This document shows positions 1-5,447 of a DNA stretch of 9,251 bases, one piece after another. The DNA comes from an uncultured Clostridia bacterium. GTDB lineage: Bacteria > Bacillota > Clostridia > Oscillospirales > Ruminococcaceae. Every line of letters begins with the position of its first letter. Position 1 is the stretch's first letter. The notes beneath the pieces are model-generated. The model worked only from the letters and a program-made list of their open reading frames with translations. It did no database searches and had not been told where the DNA came from. Location of the stretch: assembly GCA_947631585.1 (NCBI GenBank), contig CANRLY010000069.1, forward strand, positions 1-9,251, given 5' to 3'. A program made the position numbers and the translations under genes.

Positions 1-1088
1 ACCGATATGCCGGGGTTTACCGCAGGTCTTACGCCTGAGTGGAAAAGTTCCGTCTCAAGGAAGATCTGACCGTCTGTTATAGAAATTACGTTTGTAGGTA
101 TATATGCGGAAACATCTCCCGCCTGAGTTTCTATTATCGGCAGTGCGGTAAGAGAACCGCCGCCGTAGTCCTTATTCAGGTTGCAGGCTCTTTCAAGAAG
201 TCTGGAGTGGAGGTAGAAAACATCGCCCGGATAAGCCTCACGTCCGGTAGGTCTCTGGAGCAGCAGCGACATAGTTCTGTACGCTACTGCGTGTTTTGAG
301 AGGTCGTCGTAAACGCACAGCACGTCCTTGCCCTGGAGCATGAAATACTCTCCCATAGAGCAGCCTGCATACGGTGCGATATACTGAAGCGGCGCAAGTT
401 CGGAAGCGGTTGCGGAAACGACTATAGTATAATCCATAGCTCCCGCCTTTGTAAGGGTATCCACCACGTTTGCCACGGTAGAACGTTTCTGACCGATAGC
501 CACATATATACAAATTACGTTCTTGTCGTGTTGATTAATTATAGTATCGAGGGCGATAGCGGTCTTGCCGGTCTGTCTGTCGCCGATGATAAGTTCTCTC
601 TGACCTCTGCCTATAGGGATCATGGAATCTATTGCCTTTACGCCGGTCTGGAGAGGTCTGTTCACCGACTGACGGGTGATTATTCCGAAAGCCGGACATT
701 CGATAGGTCTGGTCTCGGTGGTAAGCACTGCGCCCTTGCCGTCGATAGGCTGACCCAGGGAGTTTACGACTCTTCCCAGAAGTTCTTCCCCCACGGGCAC
801 GGAAACTATTCTTCCTGTACGCTTGACCTGACTGCCCTCTTTGATATCGTCGTCTGCACCCAGCAGAACTGCGCCCACGAAATCTTGCTCCAGGTTAAGA
901 GCCATTCCGTAAACGCCGCAGTCAAATTCCAGCAGTTCGCCGGACATACATTTTTCCAGCCCATGGATCTTTGAGATACCGTCTCCCACGGTTATGACCG
1001 TTCCCACGTCGGAAAGCTCCAGCCGGGTCTTATATCCCTTGATCTGTTCTTTTATGATGCCCGTTATCTCATCAGGACGTAAATTCAT
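1..1088 (-). CDS. atpA: ATP synthase F1 subunit alpha, 3' part missing
   Basis: This is the non-catalytic nucleotide-binding subunit of the F1 head, which alternates with beta in the alpha3-beta3 hexamer on the cytoplasmic side of the membrane. The window holds 362 codons of a family usually near 500 residues; the gene runs off the left edge. The start is ATG at 1088-1086, preceded by GGGGAG about 7 nt upstream, with 12 nt separating it from the atpH stop. Visible landmarks are the N-terminal beta-barrel, the Walker A loop GDRQTGKT at residues 169-176, a Walker B strand ending in Asp261-Asp262 (VYDDLSKHA), and the block GREAYPGDVFYLHSRLLERA. The alpha arginine finger and C-terminal helical domain lie outside the window. 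It is the last visible gene of the atp operon. The reading frame is intact and the identification is certain. Confidence 0.98.
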   Translation of the reverse strand, partial: MNLRPDEITGIIKEQIKGYKTRLELSDVGTVITVGDGISKIHGLEKCMSGELLEFDCGVYGMALNLEQDFVGAVLLGADDDIKEGSQVKRTGRIVSVPVGEELLGRVVNSLGQPIDGKGAVLTTETRPIECPAFGIITRQSVNRPLQTGVKAIDSMIPIGRGQRELIIGDRQTGKTAIALDTIINQHDKNVICIYVAIGQKRSTVANVVDTLTKAGAMDYTIVVSATASELAPLQYIAPYAGCSMGEYFMLQGKDVLCVYDDLSKHAVAYRTMSLLLQRPTGREAYPGDVFYLHSRLLERACNLNKDYGGGSLTALPIIETQAGDVSAYIPTNVISITDGQIFLETELFHSGVRPAVNPGIS

Positions 1089-1100
1089 TTCTACACTCCC

Positions 1101-1643
1101 CTATGCAATTATTGAGTTTATGCTGCGTCTCATGTTTTCAAGTCTCATTCTGACGCTGGCGTCAAGTCTGCTGTTGCCGTAGCTGAGGACTATGCCGCCC
1201 ATGATGCTGCTGTCGATCTTTTCGATAAGCACTATTTTCTTTCCGGACAAGGAAGCAAGTTTATCCGTAAGTTTATTTTTCAGCCGGTCTGAGAGCGGCT
1301 GAGTAGTACAGGCGGTGACCTCCAGGATATTATTGCGGTCGTTATACTTTTCCCTGAAACGGCGGCTTATTGCCGGAAAATACCTGATACGTCCGTTATC
1401 CGCAAGCACGTTAAGAAAATTGAACACTGTCTGAGAGACTTTATTTTCAAAGATCCCGGAAAGTATCTTCTTTTTCTCCTGAATGGACACGGTAGGAACG
1501 TCCATGAGCTTTACAAGTTCAGGGTTCCCGTCAAATATTTCCGCCAGTCCGGACAGTTCGTCCATGGTAATATCAAGGCTGTTTTCTTCTTCAGCTATCT
1601 CAAACAGAGCGTCGGCATAGACGTTTTCAAGTGTTCCTGCCAT
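1101..1643 (-). CDS. atpH: ATP synthase F1 subunit delta (OSCP-type stalk protein)
   Basis: Delta sits on top of the F1 head and joins it to the b-subunit peripheral stalk, acting as part of the stator. The 180-residue product matches the usual family length. It begins MAGTLENVYADALFEIAEE, the typical N-terminal helical-bundle opening of delta/OSCP proteins, and ends with the conserved region around GGIVLSYGNSRLDASVRMRLENM. The ATG at 1643-1641 overlaps the atpF stop by one base (TAATG), and GGGTGA near the end of atpF can serve as a modest ribosome binding site, which suggests coupled translation of b and delta. Delta sequences diverge fast, so the call rests on length and terminal motifs plus operon position between atpF and atpA. 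Confidence 0.95.
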   Translation of the reverse strand: MAGTLENVYADALFEIAEEENSLDITMDELSGLAEIFDGNPELVKLMDVPTVSIQEKKKILSGIFENKVSQTVFNFLNVLADNGRIRYFPAISRRFREKYNDRNNILEVTACTTQPLSDRLKNKLTDKLASLSGKKIVLIEKIDSSIMGGIVLSYGNSRLDASVRMRLENMRRSINSIIA

Positions 1644-2152
1644 TACAATTCACCCACGTTATTGATAAATTCTTCGATAAGCTTTTCGTTATCGGCAGGA
1701 TCTATCTCTTTTTCAACGACCTTGGACGCCACGCTGAAAGCCATATCGGCGATCTCGTCCTTGATCTGGTTGACCGCACGTTTCTTTTCACGTTCGATCT
1801 CGCCGTGAGCTTTTTCCAGAATACCCTTTGCTTCGTTCTTGGCGTCGGAGATTATCTCGTCCGAACGCATCTGGGCTTTCTTTGTAGCATTGCTGACTAT
1901 TTCCGCCGACTTTTCCTTGGCAGACGACAGTTTTTCCTCATACTCGCTCTCCAGTTTTTTTGCGTTGGCGTTAGCCTGGTCAGCTTCGGCGTAAATTTTG
2001 GAAACATCGTTTTTCCTTGCCTCGATGACCTTATTCACCCTATCGAAAAGAACGAATTTCAGCACCAGAAAAAGTATCAGGGTATTTATCAGATTTCCCA
2101 AAATAGTTTCAGGTTGTATGGTAAGGAAATCAGTTACTTTTGCCAGATACAT
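1643..2152 (-). CDS. atpF: ATP synthase Fo subunit b (peripheral stalk)
   Basis: Subunit b anchors the stator stalk in the membrane beside the a subunit and reaches up to delta. The 169-residue protein has one membrane helix at about residues 17-36 (ILGNLINTLILFLVLKFVLF). A long, highly charged, Ala/Glu/Lys-rich segment follows, from about residue 37 to the end, as expected for the right-handed coiled-coil dimer. The ATG at 2152 has a strong GGGAGGA ribosome binding site at 2158-2164. The gene starts 37 nt after atpE and its stop overlaps the atpH start. Only one b-type gene is visible, so the stalk is probably a homodimer rather than the b/b' pair of phototrophs. Confidence 0.96.
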   Translation of the reverse strand: MYLAKVTDFLTIQPETILGNLINTLILFLVLKFVLFDRVNKVIEARKNDVSKIYAEADQANANAKKLESEYEEKLSSAKEKSAEIVSNATKKAQMRSDEIISDAKNEAKGILEKAHGEIEREKKRAVNQIKDEIADMAFSVASKVVEKEIDPADNEKLIEEFINNVGEL

Positions 2153-2189
2153 GGTAATCCTCCCAATCCAGATATGCTAGTTCTTGAAA

Positions 2190-2447
2190 TCAGAGCTTTT
2201 TGAGGAACGGATTTGCAAACAGAAGGATAAGCGCAACTACGAACGCATAGATACCTGTAGACTCCGCCATTGCAACGCCTATGAACATGGTCCTGGTGCA
2301 GTCGCCCTGTGCTTCAGGCTGTCTTGCGATAGACTCGATGGTCTTTCCAACCGCATAACCTTCACCTATACCAGGTCCGATACCTGCTATCATTGCAAGT
2401 CCTGCTCCGATAGCCGAGCAGCCAAGTACAAAAGCCTCATTACTCAT
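2190..2447 (-). CDS. atpE: ATP synthase Fo subunit c with Na+-type two-carboxylate site
   Basis: Subunit c forms the rotating membrane ring that carries the coupling ion past subunit a. The 85-residue protein is a two-helix hairpin: a glycine-rich first helix (GAGLAMIAGIGPGIGEG), the polar loop ARQPEAQGD at residues 41-49, and a second helix with AESTGIY at 61-67. Glu62 is the essential ion carboxylate. Ser63 and Thr64 next to it, and Tyr67, match the Na+-binding pattern known from Ilyobacter tartaricus. Where Ilyobacter has Gln32, this protein has Glu29, giving the two-carboxylate arrangement described for Fusobacterium nucleatum. The start at 2447 is chosen because GGAGG at 2456-2460 lies 8 nt upstream; an in-frame ATG at 2462 would make this ribosome binding site part of the coding sequence. 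Na+ rather than H+ coupling is inferred from these residues. Confidence 0.97.
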   Translation of the reverse strand: MSNEAFVLGCSAIGAGLAMIAGIGPGIGEGYAVGKTIESIARQPEAQGDCTRTMFIGVAMAESTGIYAFVVALILLFANPFLKKL

Positions 2448-2512
2448 AATTTTTTCCTCCAAAAATTTAATTTACTATTTCAAACACGAAAACGTGTTGT
2501 TGACTGAAAATG
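2448..2512 (-). promoter_or_regulatory. atpB-atpE intercistronic hairpin and translation-initiation region
   Basis: This 65 nt gap is the longest within the operon. Read on the transcribed strand it holds a perfect 6-bp stem AACACG/CGTGTT with a TTTT loop (2483-2498), then an A/T-rich stretch, then GGAGG at 2456-2460 in front of the atpE ATG. There is no long U-run directly after the stem, so it does not look like a terminator. In E. coli the atpB-atpE gap contains a U-rich translational enhancer that raises c-subunit synthesis. A similar role here (translation enhancement, or mRNA processing or protection of the atpE message) is inferred from position and composition only. Confidence 0.5.
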
Positions 2513-3238
2513 TCAGTTTGCCGGTTCTGCCGCAGAGCTGACATACACCATAGTCAGCATAGAGAAGATATACGCCTGCACGCAGCCGGAGAACAGGTCG
2601 AAGTACACTGAAAGCACTGCCGGCGTAAACAGCGACGCAACGTTCAGTGTGAAAGGTCCTATGGCAAAGGAAAGGTGCAGAAACTTTGAAAGCGTACCCA
2701 GAGCGGTATACAGCAGTGAAGTTATTACCATTCCGCCTGCCACGTTTCCGAAAAGACGGAACGCCATAGACATAGGAGTCGCCACTTCGCTTATAACGTT
2801 TAGGGGCATGATGAAAGCCACCGGCTGGCAGAAGCTCTTGAAATACCCAAGGAAGCCGTTTGCCCTGAATTTATGGTAAGTTATAAGCAGGAAAGTCATA
2901 GCCGCCCAGCAGAGGGTAACGTTCAGGTCGGCGGTCATAGACCTTAGCCCGAACAGGCTGACAAGGCTTCCGGTGACAGAAAATAGCAGCAGGGTCGCCA
3001 CATATGGCGCAAAGTTCTTGAACCTTTCCCCCATAGTCTTAGTCACCATGCCGTTGACGAAGTTCACTAACATTTCCGCCAGCACCTGTCTTTTTGTCTC
3101 AGGGACTTTTTTAAGGTTCGAGGTAAGTATCAGGCTGACTATCAATATAAGAGCTATCAGTATCCAGCCTATCACCAGCGTTTCGGTTATGATCCAGTTT
3201 GTGCCTGGTATCTGAAAAACGACCTTAGGTCCGTCCAA
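2513..3238 (-). CDS. atpB: ATP synthase Fo subunit a
   Basis: Subunit a provides the two half-channels through which the coupling ion reaches the c-ring. It is a multi-helix membrane protein of 241 residues from the TTG start chosen here. The essential arginine is Arg161 in SMAFRLFGNVAGG, and the late conserved helix GCVQAYIFSMLTMVYV carries Gln221, matching E. coli aArg210 and aGln252. I chose TTG at 3238-3236 because GAGGTG lies 6 nt before it and the product then opens with DGPKVVFQIPG, like clostridial relatives. A GTG at 3247 is in frame but has purines directly abutting it; that start would add three residues (M-L-A). The start overlaps the end of the AtpI-like gene by 14 nt (23 nt with the GTG). 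Function is certain; the exact start is not. Confidence 0.95.
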   Translation of the reverse strand: MDGPKVVFQIPGTNWIITETLVIGWILIALILIVSLILTSNLKKVPETKRQVLAEMLVNFVNGMVTKTMGERFKNFAPYVATLLLFSVTGSLVSLFGLRSMTADLNVTLCWAAMTFLLITYHKFRANGFLGYFKSFCQPVAFIMPLNVISEVATPMSMAFRLFGNVAGGMVITSLLYTALGTLSKFLHLSFAIGPFTLNVASLFTPAVLSVYFDLFSGCVQAYIFSMLTMVYVSSAAEPAN

Positions 3239-3641
3239 AGCGAGCACCTCTCTTTTCTAAAAAAATCATACCGCCGAGGACTATCCTCGGATAAAACTGC
3301 GGCAGCATAAGTCCCGCAAAATTCATAAAATCAAATTTAAGTGCGACATAGCCCAGTATCCCCAGAAGCAGGAAATGCAGCAGATACTGTCTGAACATCA
3401 GAACTTTCGCCTTGCCGGCAGGCAGCCGCACCGCCGTTATGATATTTGCCGCAAGCCTGTACATTCTCAGGCAGCAGCAGCCATATCCCACGGCAAGTCC
3501 CACGATCATGGTATAGTCAAAGCCCCACAGCAGGGTCACAAGATAGACGGCAACGTTAAGCACAGCCATTGCAGGCAGCATTTTTTTAAGAAGCGGTCTT
3601 ATGCTGTCGTCAGCTGTCAGAGCTGTTTTTGTGGTTCTCAT
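3225..3641 (-). CDS. atpI: AtpI-like ATP synthase assembly membrane protein (ATP synthase I family)
   Basis: This is a 138-residue membrane protein with four likely helices at about residues 22-40, 43-60, 82-103 and 108-127, ending in FYPRIVLGGMIFLEKRG. The four-helix plan and the placement directly before atpB fit the ATP synthase subunit I family, whose members help assemble the c-ring (shown for Na+-type and other bacterial enzymes) and have been linked to Mg2+ supply. The ATG at 3641 is chosen because GGAGGAG at 3646-3652 precedes it; a longer in-frame reading from 3701 would lie largely inside the upstream gene. It overlaps the AtpZ-like gene by 32 nt and atpB by 14 nt, suggesting coupled translation. 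A run of three cysteines at 55-57 in helix 2 is unusual. The family is fast-evolving, so the assignment rests on topology plus context. Confidence 0.8.
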   Translation of the reverse strand: MRTTKTALTADDSIRPLLKKMLPAMAVLNVAVYLVTLLWGFDYTMIVGLAVGYGCCCLRMYRLAANIITAVRLPAGKAKVLMFRQYLLHFLLLGILGYVALKFDFMNFAGLMLPQFYPRIVLGGMIFLEKRGARFGRT

Positions 3642-3897
3642 GGTTCTCCTCCCCTGCCGGTCTTTTTTGTCTTTTTGAAATATCGGAAGCTTCCTTTGCA
3701 AAAGAATACAGCGACAGCGGCATAAGCGCCGCAGCTGTCAGCACGCACGCCAGCATTACGCCGTCCCCGGCGCCGTATTTTTCCTGAGCGTACAAGCCGC
3801 CGAAAATTATCGCCAGCGGCAAAACTATTATTCTGGAAGTGAATTGCAGTCCCAACGCAAGGAAAGCGGTCATATCTTTCTTTTTCACAAAGCTCAC
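3610..3897 (-). CDS. atpZ: AtpZ/AtpI-family two-helix membrane protein
   Basis: This small protein (95 residues from GTG at 3897) has two likely membrane helices at about residues 12-36 and 47-66 and a charged, Asn/His/Ser-rich C-terminal tail. The opening (LALGLQFTSRIIVLPLAIIFGGLYAQEKYG) resembles the AtpZ / F0F1-ATPase-associated family that commonly precedes atpI and atpB in Firmicutes. AtpZ-type proteins are thought to work with AtpI in Fo assembly or divalent cation movement, though their role is not settled. The GTG at 3897 overlaps the lipoprotein stop as GTGA, a classic coupling arrangement. A GTG three codons later (3888) lies 8 nt after AAAGAG and could be the true start. The 3' end overlaps the AtpI-like gene by 32 nt. 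The family call is moderately sure, from topology and position. Confidence 0.7.
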   Translation of the reverse strand: MSFVKKKDMTAFLALGLQFTSRIIVLPLAIIFGGLYAQEKYGAGDGVMLACVLTAAALMPLSLYSFAKEASDISKRQKRPAGEENHENHKNSSDS

Positions 3898-5006
3898 TCT
3901 TTAGCGGCAAACTCGGTAGAAAGCACCTTATCCAGCCAGTCCACGGTATCGGCGAAGCCTTCGGTGCTTATCTTATATGCGGAAGTCCTGTCCTGACCGT
4001 CGGTCTTGGAAGTGACTTCGCAGTAACCGTCAAAGTAATAGTTCACGATAGCTGTGATGGCATCGTCAGTTCCGAACACTATCTGTAAATGGTCGCCTGT
4101 TTTGCCTGAAACAACGTCCGTCTCGGTATATCTGAAGCTGTTCAGCAGGCTGGAGAGCTGGACATAGTGGTCATAGCTGAAAATATCGCAGCTTCCGGTC
4201 CTGTCGCCTATAGAGACGAACACCGAACCATAGTTGCCTTCGTACACCTGATAATTATAATACTTATCGAACAATATAAGGTAGTAATATCCGCCTGAAT
4301 GTGCGGTAAAAGCGTATTTGCAGTCAGACCTGGGCTTTTCGCCGGAAAACACCGCCACGCTGTCAAACGTCATATTATAGATACTGCTGCCGTCCGGAAG
4401 AGTGAGCGCATACTTTGCGCCTTCGCTTTTATCCGGGGAAGCATCGCCGGAACTTACCGTCACCTGCGACACCGAAAGCTGGTCGTTCTTGAACACCCAG
4501 CCGTAATCGTCGCCTTTGACCTCGGCAACGCTGCCAGAGGCGTCACACTGGGCGAAAACCCTCTTGCCGTTTTTATAGGTCATGACTATCAGCCCCGGAC
4601 GTATCATCTCAACAGTTTCAAAGTCCGCCTTATAAAGGACTTCCCCGTCCGGTCTGACGAGCCCGTATCTTCCGCCGCTGGTAAAGCGCAGCAGCTTGCC
4701 GTCATAGTAGGCGAGGTCGCAGTTGAAGCCTGCCGGCGTAGTATCGTCGGCGGTGATCTGTCTGCCCTTGTTCTCAAAGCTGTCATATATGAGCCTGCCG
4801 AACAGAGAAAGCTTGTCGGTATTTTCCAGAAATTCCGGAAATTCATAAGTGACCGATCTGGTGACAAAATTAAGTTTGCCGTTGTCGTTAAGGTCGTTTT
4901 TCTGAGCGTTGCTGTCACCGGAGGAATTTTTGCCGCTGCATCCGCTGACAAATATGCACACGACAGCCGCAGCTATACACAATGATCGTTTCAGAATCAT
5001 ACCCAT
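3894..5006 (-). CDS. Secreted lipoprotein of unknown function at the head of the atp operon
   Basis: I do not recognise a specific family. From ATG at 5006 the product is 370 residues. It has a basic N-terminus (MILKR), a hydrophobic stretch and the lipobox VSGC, with Cys23 as the expected lipid-modified residue. A Ser/Asn/Asp-rich linker follows and the rest is soluble, so it should sit on the outer face of the membrane. Residues about 111-135 contain GGRYGLVRPDGEVLY, which resembles a WG-type beta repeat (Gly-x-Tyr/Trp-Gly-Leu followed by an Asp-Gly turn); this is weak evidence. The start is chosen for GGAGGG 5 nt upstream; a GTG at 5042 is in frame but lacks a placed ribosome binding site and would bury the signal peptide. 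It is the first gene after a good promoter and overlaps the AtpZ-like gene by 4 nt, so it is probably co-expressed with ATP synthase. Confidence 0.85.
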   Translation of the reverse strand: MGMILKRSLCIAAAVVCIFVSGCSGKNSSGDSNAQKNDLNDNGKLNFVTRSVTYEFPEFLENTDKLSLFGRLIYDSFENKGRQITADDTTPAGFNCDLAYYDGKLLRFTSGGRYGLVRPDGEVLYKADFETVEMIRPGLIVMTYKNGKRVFAQCDASGSVAEVKGDDYGWVFKNDQLSVSQVTVSSGDASPDKSEGAKYALTLPDGSSIYNMTFDSVAVFSGEKPRSDCKYAFTAHSGGYYYLILFDKYYNYQVYEGNYGSVFVSIGDRTGSCDIFSYDHYVQLSSLLNSFRYTETDVVSGKTGDHLQIVFGTDDAITAIVNYYFDGYCEVTSKTDGQDRTSAYKISTEGFADTVDWLDKVLSTEFAAKE

Positions 5007-5067
5007 TGCACCCTCCACCGGCTTATCCTGCCGCCAAATCACGCCTTACGACATACTCATAAATCCT

Positions 5068-5095
5068 ATTATATCATTTAAACCAAAAATTGCAA
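5068..5095 (-). promoter_or_regulatory. Sigma70-type promoter for the lipoprotein-atp operon
   Basis: On the minus strand there is TTGCAA (5095-5090), a 16-bp spacer and a perfect TATAAT (5073-5068). The bases TG at 5076-5075 stand one base before the -10 box, giving an extended -10. The predicted transcription start is near 5061, which leaves a leader of about 55 nt before the lipoprotein ATG at 5006. No other convincing promoter is visible between here and atpA, so this may drive the whole visible operon. Confidence 0.8.
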
Positions 5096-5253
5096 GCACT
5101 ATTTTCACGATTATCATTAATTATCTGTTAATTCAACGTGTACGGATTGCAACAGTTTCTGAGGTTCCTGCATTTTTGGCAATTTTAGCGCAGATATCGG
5201 CATAAAATTTAAGAATTTTGCAGCTTGGCGTTTCTTTTCTTTCAAAGACAGGT

Positions 5254-5269
5254 ATGCTTAAATGCTTAA
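5254..5269. repeat. Perfect tandem octamer ATGCTTAA x2
   Basis: ATGCTTAA occurs twice with no gap at 5254-5261 and 5262-5269. It lies about 43 bp upstream of the candidate aconitase -10 box, where a regulator might bind on successive helix turns or as a tandem. Chance occurrence in A/T-rich DNA is possible. No known operator is recognised. Confidence 0.4.
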
Positions 5270-5311
5270 CATTTTGTGAATATATTAATTTTTCCTTGAT
5301 TATGGCGAAGA

Positions 5312-5317
5312 TATAAT
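5312..5317 (+). promoter_or_regulatory. Candidate -10 box for the aconitase operon
   Basis: A perfect TATAAT lies on the plus strand at 5312-5317, about 130 nt before the aconitase ATG. No good -35 hexamer stands at 16-18 bp (the sequence there is T-rich). TTGATT at 5296-5301 is too close. The promoter may therefore need an activator, or the true promoter may use TATATT at 5281-5286. Transcription from near 5324 would give a leader of about 124 nt. Confidence 0.4.
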
Positions 5318-5340
5318 TTAAAATAGAAGTATGGGTCATG

Positions 5341-5414
5341 GCAGTTGACAGGCGGCTTTGCTGAAAGTTTCGGCAACTGCGGTGGCGGCGGCGGGCTCTT
5401 GTGAGTTTCGCTGC
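5341..5414 (+). promoter_or_regulatory. Structured 5' leader of aconitase: two stem-loops and GG-tract run
   Basis: Stem 1 pairs GCAGTTG (5341-5347) with CAACTGC (5374-5380), perfect over 7 bp with a 26-nt loop. Stem 2 pairs GCGGCGGGCTC (5388-5398) with the complementary arm at 5403-5414 across a TTGT loop, with several G-U pairs and one bulged T. Between and within them, five GG tracts separated by single bases run from 5381 to 5395, which could instead form a two-tier G-quadruplex. No U-run follows stem 2, so it is not an obvious intrinsic terminator. The aconitase ribosome binding site AAAGGA (5432-5437) lies 17 nt downstream of stem 2. I do not match this to any riboswitch class that I know. 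Confidence 0.5.
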
Positions 5415-5447
5415 ATAACAAAGCTATTTTGAAAGGAACGATCAAAA

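Larger units (their letters stand above)
5096..5447. other. Divergent intergenic region between the atp and aconitase units
   Basis: I see no convincing gene here. The left part (about 5096-5335) is strongly A/T-rich and holds short repeats: an inverted repeat AAAATT-TAAG-AATTTT at 5204-5219 and a tandem octamer at 5254-5269. The right part (5341-5414) turns abruptly G/C-rich and contains two stem-loops belonging to the aconitase leader. A 68-codon open frame on the minus strand (5133-5339) lacks a ribosome binding site and a recognisable product. Confidence 0.6.

Noticed and set aside
528..974. 148-codon plus-strand open frame within atpA
   Set aside because: It is antisense to the highly conserved alpha subunit, including its Walker A region; a shadow frame.
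4299..4985. 228-codon plus-strand open frame inside the lipoprotein gene
   Set aside because: It is antisense to a gene with a clear lipobox, ribosome binding site and promoter; its own translation shows no domain and it lacks a placed ribosome binding site.
5133..5339. 68-codon open frame on the minus strand in the intergenic region
   Set aside because: No ribosome binding site before the ATG, no recognisable motif, A/T-rich sequence, and it would end just upstream of the atp promoter.
5345..5350. Perfect TTGACA as a -35 box for aconitase
   Set aside because: No -10-like hexamer lies 16-18 bp downstream (the sequence there is TTTCGG), and the motif falls inside stem-loop 1.
5331..5363. Possible tiny leader peptides (MGHGS at 5331, MAVDRRLC at 5337) before aconitase
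   Set aside because: Neither has a convincing ribosome binding site, and no terminator/antiterminator pair or diagnostic codon run is present.
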